Under the pieces are notes generated by a model. It was not told where the DNA came from. It worked only from the letters and a program-made list of their open reading frames with translations, and searched no databases. Positions 42,905 to 53,599 of a stretch of DNA of 64,000 bases are shown here, in pieces. The stretch comes from Halicephalobus mephisto (taxonomy: Eukaryota > Nematoda > Chromadorea > Rhabditida > Panagrolaimidae). The translations under genes and the position numbers were made by a program. Numbering within the stretch: position 1 is the stretch's first letter; each line of letters begins with the position of its first letter. The stretch covers positions 496,001 through 560,000 of the forward strand of contig SWDT01000007.1 of NCBI GenBank assembly GCA_009193035.1. The letters are read 5' to 3'.

Positions 42905-43850
42905 AAAACTGGAAATACTGCGGTTAAGCTACTAGAAGAATGAAAGGTCTAACTGGACTAGAAACGGTGAAAATAGCACTATTTTATTTTAGTTTCTACA
43001 AGAATGAAAGGTCTAATCGGACTAGAAACGGTGAAAATAGCATTATTTTATTTTAGTTTCTAGAAGAACGAAAGGTCTAACTGGACTAGAAATGATGAAA
43101 ATAGCACTATTTTATTTTAGTATCTAGGTCTTCTTTGCGAATGACTGATACGGTTATATGTAGTCATAAATCTACAGTTAGAACTTGTGCTAGACAATGT
43201 GTTGTTGATATATTGAAGGAATACTTTTATCTGGTATCTATTCAGAAGATTGAAACAGTAACACAAGCACATGGCACAGATTATTCGCTCTGTGAATTGT
43301 CATTTGTCATAGTGATTGACAGAATTCATTTTGAAACCAAAGATGCTGAAAATGATCATGCATTTTTTGCAGAAGAAGTTTCTCATCAATTAATACAGTG
43401 TTAGCATATGATTTTCAAAGACAATTTTTGTTCATTGACTTCTGGTAAGATAGAAAACAAAAGTATATTAATAATCTTCACTAAAACAATGACAAATAAC
43501 AATTGTAATAATTCTCAACACAATACATCCAAGAACCTCATTTACAACATACAGTATTCTACATTCTTTGGCATCTAGGTTATCGCCTCAGGTCCCCTTT
43601 TTCTAGTACAGTTTCCGTCTTAACAATAATCCAATAATAGATAGGATGATATCGATTAAAAACTAGTTGTTAGAAAACAGAGTTATATTAATAACCTTCA
43701 CTAAAACAATAAGATAGATAACAATTGTAATAATTCTCAACACAATGCATCCGAGAGCCTCATTTACAACATACAGTATTCTACACTTTCTGATATCTAG
43801 GTTATCGCCTCAGGTTCCCTTTTTCTAGTCTACTTTTTTGTCCCAACAAT
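42905..43850. repeat. Tandem and duplicated repeats, with one orphan open frame
   Basis: 42918-43125: three copies of a 64-bp unit (GGACTAGAAACGGTGAAAATA, TTTTATTTTAGTTTCTA). 43445-43850: a duplicated block of about 200 bp (AACAATTGTAATAATTCTCAA, CATTTACAACATACAGTATTC). Between them, 43135-43404 is an 89-codon frame (MRMTDTVICSHKSTVRTC…, with five Cys) directly after an acceptor-like TTTTAGTATCTAG; it may be an exon of an unknown protein. Confidence 0.45.
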
Positions 43851-43854
43851 TTCA

Positions 43855-45126
43855 AAACAAAGATTAGTCAACTACAAACGACAAAAATAAAAATAACTCT
43901 AAAAATGCATGATTTCGAAATATTCATGAATATTAACACTAGTCCTAAAATGACCTTTAAAATTGTAGTCACCTGTCATTAATTCCTATTTTATCGATTT
44001 TTTAAGTAAATTTTAAAAAAGATATTTTTCTTGATTATCTATAATTATTTTTAAGAATTATTTTAATAATAAAAAAAGCAACATTGATGTATATGATGCT
44101 GAAAATACACTAAATAATAAATGAAAAAAGTGAATGATCTCAATATAATATTTCAAAAATAAGTATTTTTAAAATTTTTTTATTTAAAAATAAAACTTAA
44201 ATTTTGAAACATTTTTAAACAAAAAATTTGCATTCAGAAGCACTAAAATGAACTTATTTTTTCTGTTTAAAAAAGTTTTAATTTCTCAGAATAATGTGAT
44301 TAAAATAAATAAAATTACTGTAGTTTGAATTTAACTAAAAACATACGTTGATCTTTATTTGGTTTTTCGAATTATGGGCGTGAATAATTCTGATTTTGTA
44401 ACAAATCATATGTATCAAAAAAAATAATCTCGTTTTGATTTTTCGAAAAATGGATAAATACCCTGATCGAATTGGTTTAAATCCGATGACGTTTATCCAA
44501 AGTTATCCTTTTTTTGGATTACCGTAATCTGTGTTTATTTAACAACGAAATAATCACCGTTGATTTTATTCAAAAAATATCTTTTCAAAAACGAAAAATA
44601 TTTTAATAAAAAAATTGTTGAAATTTTTTAAAATATTAATTTTTCGATTATTATGTTTAAAAAAAATAAAAATTGTGAAATTACCTCGACGTAATTTTTT
44701 AGAATTTAAGTTTTAAGTTACGGACCAAAATTGTGTTATTTTAAAAAATTATAAATATTACTGCGAAGTTACCTCGACACGAATTTATAGAATTTTGTAG
44801 AAAATTAAAAAATAATACTGAAGATTTCCATTTGTTACGGATCCAAAGTTACATTTTTTGTATTTTCAGACTAATTTATTTTTTTAAAACATAAAATAAT
44901 TTTTCGATTGCTTCAAATCCGATCATGTAAGTGGATTCATTATGTTTGATCATTGACAATTTACTGACTGAATTAAAGAGTACAGTAGTCGATTGAATGT
45001 CGTTGAAAAAGTTTTTTAACGAACAAACCGTGGTTTATATTGATCATTAAAAATATTCGTACGTGGTCGTTATTGTTCGTTATTTATCATATTCGAGGAA
45101 AAATTAATTTTTTTTAGATAAAATCC
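43855..45126. other. AT-rich upstream region of the transporter gene
   Basis: No gene is seen. Scattered CCTCGACACGAATTT repeat cores near 44690-44800. Confidence 0.4.
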
Positions 45127-46906
45127 ATGGGAAACAATAAGAAATCGATTGAAACGTGTACTTTGAAAAGCGAAGAAGACGAGCCAAAAACGGATTGGAG
45201 ATCTATCTATGTGGCTACGGTGCTTTCGTTCGTCGGATCGGCTCAATTTTCGCTTTATTTCTCCGTTCTTTGGCCATATTTGCGAATTTTGGACAGTTCT
45301 GCCACAGAAACCTTCTTTGGCTACATTGTGGCTGTGTATTCTGTGGGCCAGATTTTCTCTTCTCCGACATTCGGATACTGGAGTAACAAAATCAAACAAG
45401 TCAGACTTCCTCTCTATGTAGGGTTGTTTCTCATGTTCACCGGCAACGCTCTCTACATCGCCCTGGAGCTCGTGACGTTCCCTAGGAAATATCTGATGTT
45501 CCTCGGGAGATTCGTCACCGGAGCCGGATCCGGGAACGTGAGTTTGTTGAGGACCTACGCCTCCACCGCGAGTACCTTCAAGGACAGACCTAGGGCTATA
45601 GCCTACGTCACCTGCGGCCAAGCCCTCGGGATGACCTGCGGACCAGTCTTGCAGCTGATCTTCACTCCATTAAGGTACCCAGGGTTCCAATTGTGTTATT
45701 CCTTATCCATAAACATGTACACCGCCCCCGCTTACTTGGCATGTCTGATGAATCTGATGGGAGCCGTAGCTCTCAAGTTTCTCTTCAAAGAAAACTACGC
45801 CGGAATCATCGAACTCAAATCTTCTTCTTCCGATTCTAACGACAACAGTCTCCCCCCTTATGACGTCATTGCTGTTCTAATCTGCTACACAACCAGATTT
45901 ACTCAGATGTTCATCAACACGAACCTCGAAACGATCGGCAGCCCTTTCGCCATGATGATGTTCGGTTGGGGTGAGGAGAAAGCTGTGACGTTCACTGCTA
46001 CTGCTCAAGGGGTCGTTGGAATCTTTACTCTTGTCATTTATATCGCTTACATTGTTTTCGAAGTAGAAAATTAGTAAGTTTCAATTTCCATGACGTCAAC
46101 TACAATTCCGGAAGTATCTATAATCTTCTACAAATAATATAGAAGATTCTGGACATTTTGAAAATCTTCCAGAATCTAATACGAAGATTCTAAAACTCTC
46201 TGAAATTTCCTTCAAGTTCTTAAAAATCACAAAATTAGTGTTAGGAGAAATTCGTGAGAATATTGACTTTTATGTTGTATGATAATGATTCGTTTTTTTC
46301 AGCATCTCGTCCCGGAAAGCCTGCATGTGCTCCCTTGCGGCCCTGATCATGTTCCACGTGGTGACGTACTCGTGGTCTTTCATCCCTGGTCACGTCATAA
46401 TGTACAATTCGACTTCTGTGTCCGAAGTTGAAGACAGGGTCGGTTGTAACGTCGATAAATTCACTTGGTGTGAAGAGTTGGCCCCCGTGAATGTCTATCT
46501 CTACTATACTATGTACGTTCTCATCATCGGATTCGCTTTTCCGACGATGAATATCACGACGACCACTTTGTTCTCGAAGATTCTTGGACCCAGAAGACAA
46601 GGCACCCAACAAGGCATCTTCCAAGTGAGCGGAGGCGTTGCCAGAATGGTCGGTCCGATCACGGTCTCTATCCTCTACTCCCAGTACGGTCCCCGAATGG
46701 CCTGGCACGTAGAAATCCTAGTGATTTCGATGACTCTCATCTGCTGGTTGGTGTTCTACAGAAGAATGATCCCACTTCAAGTCCTGATTCAACTGAATTA
46801 TGCAGACACTACTCCTCCCGTCAGTCCCTCAGGCAAAATGATTCCGGTAGAATTCTTCTCGAATACCTCCAAAGAATCCATTCGGAATCCATCTGAATCT
46901 GTTTAG
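45127..46906 (+). CDS. MFSD8/CLN7-like major facilitator transporter
   Basis: Two exons, 45127-46073 and 46303-46906, joined in phase 2 (229-bp intron), give 516 residues, about the length of human MFSD8. The N-terminus is acidic and cytosolic; twelve hydrophobic segments follow. Family marks: FSVLWPYLRILDSSATETFF (residues 45-64), GYWSNKIKQVR as the loop-2 motif, LMFLGRFVTGAGSGNVSLLR (third/fourth helix), and LFSKILGPRRQGTQQGIFQV then SGGVARMVGP in the C-terminal half, all typical of MFSD8 and its SPX-related relatives. Human MFSD8 is a lysosomal membrane protein (CLN7 disease), so a lysosomal/endosomal site is likely here. Possible N-glycosylation sites lie in the loop with NSTSVSEVEDRVGCNVDK. 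The ATG is 10 bp downstream of an acceptor-like ttttttttag. Codon use is biased to C-ending codons, which suggests good expression. No operon partner is near. Confidence 0.9.
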
Positions 46907-47268
46907 CTTTAGAATTCAAGTCTCACTTAAGAGCAATTTTTCGATGAAGAGATCAAGATTATTTTTCAAATCACTAAAAAGTTAAAAATTGTATGGCATT
47001 TGAAAAAACAGTTCTAACGACGTTTATTACACTTGAAAGTTCCTCAATCATTGTCCGAAAATTTTAATTTATTGAATTCGATTCTGTTATGAGTTCGAAT
47101 GATGTCCGAAATTCCAAAAAATAAATTTAAATTTGGCAATTGGCCGTTTATCAATAATCATGAAGAAAATTATCGATCTTCAATAATAATGAAAATAACA
47201 ATCTACTGACTCAAGAAATAACTGTGATCAAAAAAGTGTTTTATGTGAATCATATATGAAATCAAAGT
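46907..47268. other. 3' flank of the transporter gene
   Basis: AT-rich, with AATAATAATGAAAATAAC-type stretches; no gene is seen. Confidence 0.4.
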
Positions 47269-47561
47269 TCATGGAGACTATGCATCTACAACAGTAACTC
47301 ATGTGTAACATTTCGTCACGAAAGGCTCAGGAATCTTGGTATATTGTTTCATCACATAAAGTTTAGTAACTGTTATGTATTTTACTTAGAATGAGACAGA
47401 GTACAAAATAGGAACAATATTACTAAGTATCAGAGCTACACCCAGGGAGGACTGCCGATACACCGAAGTGTTCTCTTTTGTACTTCTCAGTGGATAAAAG
47501 GGACTGTTAAGTCCTCGGTATTCTGAATATCTCTGGTCATGGAGACTATGCATCCACAACA
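47269..47561. mobile_element. 5'-truncated copy of the miniature LTR element
   Basis: Only the last 25 bp or so of the first LTR (to 47293) remain, then the same 77-bp internal segment (47294-47370) and a full 191-bp second LTR (47371-47561). Internal segment and LTR match 26013-26303 closely, so both derive from one element family. Confidence 0.8.
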
Positions 47562-48820
47562 CTAGCCTTATATTGCGATCTCGACGCATCAGCTGACAGG
47601 GCGGAAACTCCCTGAGGGGATAATGTAGTAGTTGGATTCTACGTATATTATTAATGCCACATTCGTTAACAAACCAGACGAGTTTGTTTCTGTTTTCTCG
47701 ATCCATACTATGTCAAGTTCCAAAGATTTTCCATGCTTTCTCATTCCAGAATATTTTTTTATTAAAAATTAAATTCAAAAGCTTTTATGAGATTCTTGTG
47801 AAATTTAAAATTTCTATTATATTCTGACGTGGCTCAGAAACTTTTATAAAAATTCTAAAATTCAAAAACTTGTAACCAGATTTCGGAAGATTTTATAATC
47901 TTTTACTAAATTCTACTTTATTCCGAATAAATTAAATCGACGTTTTTGCTTAGTTGAAATCAAAGTAAAAAATTTAATGATTTTCGATCAATTCTGAAAA
48001 CAGTCCCTTATTTCTCGGAAAATTCATTAACGTTAACTCGTGGAGTGATAACATTTTGATCTTCTTCGTCCAATAAATGATCATGCTTTCGGAATAAAAT
48101 GCAGTTAAGACAAATTTTCAGCAATTTCTCGAAAATTGATAACACCGCACCTCAAAAAATAAAAGTACATTTTTTTCGTTTCTTATTATATTAAAAAAAT
48201 TAATATATTTCATCAAATAAAAAAATAGTTGATGGAAAAATCAGAATTTGAATTTATTTCGACATAAATTATGAAATTTTTAAGTTAGATAGAATGTAAA
48301 AAAAAATTTTATATTATATACCAATTTGACAAATGACAAGTTACTCAAACATTGGCTAACTATAGCCAAAGAGCGAGATAATTGCAAAATGTCCTGGGAA
48401 CTGCGCAAAACTAATCGTATGGTTAGAAACTCATGCGAGGAACGGGTCGATTAAGATTAAAATAAAGATTAAGATATTCTACGTCATTTCGAAAATAAAA
48501 CTTTGAACTTTGATGATAATTCTCTTGGTGTTTGATCTCTAAAATTCATCATTTGAATTTAGTCACAAGAAATACATAAAAAGTTAAAATTAAAAAAAAA
48601 CTATAAATGCAAAAGAAAATCAATAAAAATTTTTAAACTTTCGAAAGATCATTTAAATTTTGATTTTTCATTAATAAAGAATATTTAATATATGAACATT
48701 GTATTCCTACAAAAAGTTCAACTTTATAAACATACTAATGTTGTAGTTTTTACTTATTTTTTGATTGAAATTTCTTCCGAAAAATCTTGTATGAATCTCC
48801 ATAGATCCACCACTTTGGAT
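47562..48820. other. Gene-free AT-rich stretch
   Basis: 47562-47720 has a GC-richer patch; the minus-strand frame crossing it is composite with the LTR repeat. Nothing else gene-like. Confidence 0.4.
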
Positions 48821-48824
48821 ATAC

Positions 48825-48990
48825 ACACACATAAAAAACACAACTTTTGGTCCCGTAACGATTGCGAGATGTGACATAATCGTCACATTTTTATTAATAT
48901 TTAACATTTGTAAAAAAATTAAAACTTAATAGTGACGATTTCGATTTTTTACTGAATCAAAAATTAGGATTTTTGTGTGTACTTGTGAGT
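48825..48990. mobile_element. Single palindromic MITE
   Basis: One more copy of the 28105-28512 family: it starts ACACATAAAAAACACAACTT, contains GATGTGACATAATCGTCAC and AATAGTGACGATTTCGAT, and ends TTTTTGTGTGT. Confidence 0.6.
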
Positions 48991-49109
48991 TTCTTTCTAG
49001 ATAAATATTTATGAAGATGAAAGATCGGTTCGTCATCTAAATGAATTTTTATGGAAATGAACTCATCGACTTTTAATTCTGGAAGTAAATCTTATAAATC
49101 AACCTTAAA

Positions 49110-49720
49110 ACTTTTTTGAAATGAATTTCCCTCGGTCGCTGATTGGCTGTTCAACGACAATGACTAACCTAACCAATCAGCGAGCTTTTGTTGATAACTA
49201 GTTTTTGAATATTTTGCAACAGATATTTCAACTTAAGATGATTGTGTAACTTCCGACTGTGTTTTTACTGAAATCTTCATGGAGATTTTCATAGCTTTGT
49301 TATTTCGTCCCTTTCTATATATCTGTAAGCCTCTGCTCATCTGCATGTATCCCTCCGGGTATAGAAAGTAAATTTGATAGTGTACTTGACTTTTGTGAAC
49401 ACGAATCTCTAAACCATTTCTAAATAAACTTCTTATGAATGACTATCCGAATCTCCGAGTCTTCTGCGAATGAATCTATCACTCTCTGTGAATGAATCTA
49501 TCACTCTCTGTGAATGAATCTATCATTCTTTGTGAATGAATCTATCATTCTCTGTGAATGAATCTATCATTCTTTGTGAATGAATCTATCATTCTCTGTG
49601 AATGAATCTATCATTCTCTGCGAATGAACTCCCTCTTCGCTCATTGATTGGTGATTGAATGGGAATCACTAATCTAGCCAATCAGTGAATTTCTACTTAC
49701 AACTTAAACAAAAGTTTCGA
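49110..49720. repeat. 22-bp satellite flanked by two related hairpin blocks
   Basis: GAATGAATCTATCACTCTCTGT (22 bp) and close variants repeat about eight times from 49445 to 49630. On each side sits a block of about 80 bp with an inverted CCAATCA motif: CGCTGATTGGCTG…CCTAACCAATCAGCG near 49135-49185 and CATTGATTGGTGATTG…GCCAATCAGTG near 49640-49690. Confidence 0.65.
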
Positions 49721-51200
49721 AATCTGTCTTTCGATCTGATATTTTTATTCTACAATACAAAGCTTTTATAATCCGGGGAGTTCTGATGGCGATCATACCT
49801 TGCGCTTTTCACAGTCAAATTTCTGAACACTTCGAAGCACACACTTTAATTTAAACATGATATATAGTGCGGAATTGCAATAAGATCGAGGAAGTTTGAA
49901 AAACGATATTGTATTTCGTCAAATTTCATTGATTTTGAATATCTTGCGAGCGCAGTTGAAAACGATTTAAATGTTTCATAATCACGTATAACATGGGTTT
50001 GGCAGTATATGAATCAAGTAAGACCTAGCCAATTGTGGTCCTTCAGATATCATTGATGAAAGAGTTGTTGAAAACAGATATAGGACAATTTTTTATTGAA
50101 ATTAACAACTATTTTAAGTACTTATATTACTGAACAAGAAAATTACGACTATTTTATACAAAAACAAAAAACATCTAGAATGGGGTAATTGTATTCAAAG
50201 ATTCATATTCCGAAGTCCGAATTGGCAATTAATCTTCAGAATCCTGAATTCTAAAATCCCAGGTTCTATATTTTGATTAAATGAACTCCAACTGATTTCA
50301 TTCCTTTTGAATAATATCTCTTTTCCAGAATCTTTAGTATTTTATTGGATATCACCTTCTGAAGTCATACTCTAAGAGAAGATTCCGAAGTCTATCAGCC
50401 TTTATAGCCAATTATTACTATATAGATGATCTGTGAAAAAGTTAGATATTATATATTTCGATGATCCGTTAGGAAGTTAGATATCATATATTTCGATGAT
50501 CTGTGAAAAAGTTAGATATTATATATTTCGATGATCCGTAAAGTCTTACAAGCTACAGTAAAGGAAGATATCAAAATCATGTTCCAACAGAAATACAATA
50601 ACAAAGATTCTTTCGTAAAAAATTTACAAATTTAAACTTTTTAAATGCAATTTTTAACCCCTTTAGAGTTTTCTTTTAAATTTTGAATGTAGTATTGTTT
50701 AATCAAGAAATAAACCGATAATTAAAAAACTATCTGATAAATATAATTCGCATAGTGCAAACCTTTTTTTCTGTTATCATAGATGTGACATACTCGAGCT
50801 GAATCATATTTTAAACTTTTTATTGAGAACACTTCAAAAAATAATGTTTCGCAGTTTCTTGACACTAATGCTATTATTCAAAGTCGTCAATCTTGATGAT
50901 TGTACGACAGTTACTTCTTGTTCGAAATGTTTTCTCTGTTACTTTATTCCGAACACAAATTTCAAACTTGGGTAATCAAACCATTATAAACGCACTATAA
51001 AATAGAAAAATAACATGATCGATAAATTTTTGTTAGGATTGTTAGCAGTCTCTCTGGATCAATGACGTCATCGCCGTTCAGATCACTCCTTTTTTTCCTA
51101 CCCATCTTTTCCCGACTAGAATGTCGCGACATTAAGCGTAGCGAGAAAGGAGCGATCGTTCAGGAGAAACGATTCTGCTTCCATGAATGGAATTGGAAAA
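49721..51200. other. Gene-free stretch with dispersed repeats
   Basis: 50424-50535: three copies of a 35-bp unit (GATGATCYGTGAAAAAGTTA). 50760-51080 shares blocks with 26500-27960 and 54340-54420 (CAAACTTGGGTAATYAAACCA; TCTCTGGATCAATGACGTCATC), so it is relic transposon DNA. 49740-49800 resembles 59140-59210. Confidence 0.45.
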
Positions 51201-51204
51201 GGTC

Positions 51205-51276
51205 GCTCTCGTAGCTTAAGAGAAAAAGCACTTGCCCGGATAGCAAGACAATGCGGGTTCGATGCCTGCCGAGAGA
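51205..51276 (+). tRNA. tRNA-like sequence, anticodon GGA (probable pseudogene or SINE head)
   Basis: A full cloverleaf can be drawn: acceptor GCTCTCG/CGAGAGA (first pair mismatched), D stem GCTT/AAGC, anticodon stem CTTGC/GCAAG with loop CCGGATA, five-base variable loop, T stem GCGGG/CCTGC with loop TTCGATG. An excellent B box (GGTTCGATGCC) and a TTTTT terminator directly follow. Against a working tRNA: C instead of U33, no GG in the D loop, and a GGA (Ser) anticodon without the long variable arm of tRNA-Ser. Confidence 0.5.
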
Positions 51277-51289
51277 CATTTTTCCTTCC

Positions 51290-53220
51290 ATATTAGTTAC
51301 GGACTAGATGAGACCAGATCTAGTTTTCCGACATAGAATTAGGGTTGGGTCCCCGTCTGATTTGACTGTCGTCCTATCCTGATTCTGAATCCCAGTGGAC
51401 CGATACTGTAGGCATTCCATGAGAATGTGGCTCATAGTTGGGAGAAGTTGTGGTTCGTCACGCCACTACCCTGAATTCCTCAACCCCCTGGGTGTTCTGA
51501 TCACTTATTTTCCTCTTTTCGATTTGCAGTGATTTCAAAATTTTTTAAATTAATTTTTCTTAATTGAAATATTAAGTGGATTTAATTATAAAAAAATTAA
51601 TGCAAAAACAAAAGAAATGAGATCAGTCTTACGAAATAGAAAGAAACAAATATCGTTGAAGAAAACTGTCGTGCAGCTGCAGATGCAAAATTATAATAAA
51701 AACTAGAGATAAAAAATTTAAAAGATAGAAAGTACTATCACAGCTATAATAAAAATAACGAGTATCAATGTCAACAAAACGGTCAACATCAAAGTAAAAT
51801 CTGCAGTTTGTTTATAATATTTTGACAGATTAATTAGAATTTTATATTTGCATTTGTAAAAATTTCGAAATCAAAGTAATGTCTACAGTTTGCTTACAAT
51901 ATTCCAACAGATTAACTAAAAATTTATTTTTGCATTTGTAATAATTTCGAAATCAAAGTAAAGTCTACAGTTTACTCGTAATATTTCAACAGATTAACTA
52001 AAAATTTATTTTTGCATTTGTAAAATTTCGAAATCAAAGTAATGTCTACAGTTTGTTCATAACATTTTGACAGATCGTCTTACCTAATTGTTACGTAAAA
52101 ATTCACTTTGATTTTGATGTTGAGTGTTTTATAGAGTTTAACACAAATCTAAAGTACCTTTTTAAATACAAATTTTGTAAATAGTTCTAGAATCCCATGG
52201 AAGCTTCCAGAATCCAGCGGAAACTGAAAACCGTTTCTAATTTGGCATCTTAGAAGGTACTAGAAAATTTTGAAAATTCGTGCTGAGACTATTTCGTAAT
52301 AACTTTCCAATTTTAGATATTGATTCTAAAATCATCAAAAATCAAAATCTAGAATCTAGTAGAAGTTTCCGGTAATTTGTTTTGAGAATTTCGAAATAAC
52401 TTTTTTTTATGATGTTTCTGTTCTTAATAACCTTTTTTGATATTTTATAGACAGCTATCTCTAGATAAATTCAAGGAAGAAGCTTTAGATACGGAACATT
52501 GGACATAACTCTGCAAGAATACACTTGCCATGATCACCACAGCTCTAATAGATGTTTTATAATCTGAAATCACGCTATCCTGTCGGTACTGTAGTGAAGA
52601 TAAGTAGTAAAGGTGTTGTTATTGGTTGGATGTCGGTGATATGACATCTTGGGAGCCCCTTGATTATATGGAAAATTGTTTGTTCCTACTATTAGCAATT
52701 ACGCTTGTTTATCTTAACATAAGCATAGAACAAAGAGAGGAAAGGTCCTCGTTTGACCGAAGTCAAACTCGGATCAGATCAGAGTTGGAGTTCCTCAAAG
52801 ACTGACTTTCTAACACTTTAGTCTCACTTCACAGGCGTCGGCTGACTGGGCAGAGCTTTGGGCATCCTGTCTAGGCCGTTTCCGGTTTAACTCCGATCTT
52901 TATGCCTACAGTACTAAAACGAAATAAATAAATTATATAACAATAATATCCCAAAAATTAAGTAATTGTTGGGAATAAAGCCGTTCCACTAAAGCACAAT
53001 AAAATTAAAGATCGTATTTTTGAAACGGAAGACTTTTGTGTCTTGGAGTACTGTCCTACTGTAGATTTTTTCAGATCTTGTAGCTACTGCCTGGATGTGG
53101 TTAATCTTAAGGCCACAAAGCCAGTACTTCGCTGTGAGTGCCACTGAATATAGTTATCCAGAGGGTTCAAGCCTAGTTTTACAGCTCTCGGCAAGAAGCT
53201 AACCTATTAATGTAGGATTG
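51290..53220. other. Gene-free stretch; possible SINE body and tandem repeats
   Basis: 51290-51520 is GC-richer and may be the body of a tRNA-derived element. 51790-52080: three copies of a unit of about 85 bp (AAATCAAAGTAATGTCTACAG, CAACAGATTAACTAAAAATTT). 52480-52930 is GC-balanced and may be old retroelement DNA (CGGTTTAACTCCGATC, GTTTGACCGAAGTCAAAC), without a frame I can support. Confidence 0.4.
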
Positions 53221-53221
53221 G

Positions 53222-53293
53222 TCCCCGGCTGAGAGTCGAACCCAGGTCTCGTTGTTTCAAATCACGTGTACTAACCGTTGTCCTCCTACTCTA
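53222..53293 (-). tRNA. Degenerate tRNA-like sequence
   Basis: On the minus strand a T arm (CTGGG TTCGACT CTCAG), a D-arm-like ACGGTTAGTACACGT and an anticodon-like TTTGAAA occur in the right order, but the 5' acceptor strand does not pair with CCGGGGA. Best read as a tRNA pseudogene or the head of a SINE. Confidence 0.35.
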
Positions 53294-53361
53294 GATTAAA
53301 CAGCATTAATTGTATAATAGTAATTAATATTGTGGTTAATTAATTGCATTAGTTTTATTAA

Positions 53362-53592
53362 TGTTGAATTGGACAATACCTATTTGAGTGGAAGCTTGTA
53401 TAGCTTTGGTCCCGAAGGGAAATACCCTGAGGGTTAGTGAAAGGTTTACGGTTATGAACTGACGGGAAATGAAGGAAATTGAGTAATATTTTATTAAAGT
53501 TGTTTTTATATCTCATGCCTCTGGTTCTATAAAGTTATTTTACATATTTCTCATTCACATGCGGATCAGGAACCCCTAATCACGATCCAACA
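53362..53592 (+). mobile_element. Solo LTR, second family (TGTTGGAT…ATCCAACA), older copy
   Basis: 231 bp, starting TGTTGAATTGGAC and ending CACGATCCAACA; it matches 62481-62719 over its length (CTATTTGAGTGGAAGCTTGT, GGGAAATACCCTGAGG, ATAAAGTTATTTTACATA). Flanks allow a TTAAT duplication if the first T is counted in the target. Confidence 0.7.
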
Positions 53593-53599
53593 TTAATTA

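Noticed and set aside
45070..45621. 183-codon minus-strand frame (and another at 46241-46708)
   Set aside because: Antisense shadows of the transporter exons; the plus-strand frames carry the conserved family motifs.
49445..49630. Regular 22-bp direct repeats that could recall a CRISPR array
   Set aside because: There are no spacers between the repeats and the genome is eukaryotic; it is a satellite.
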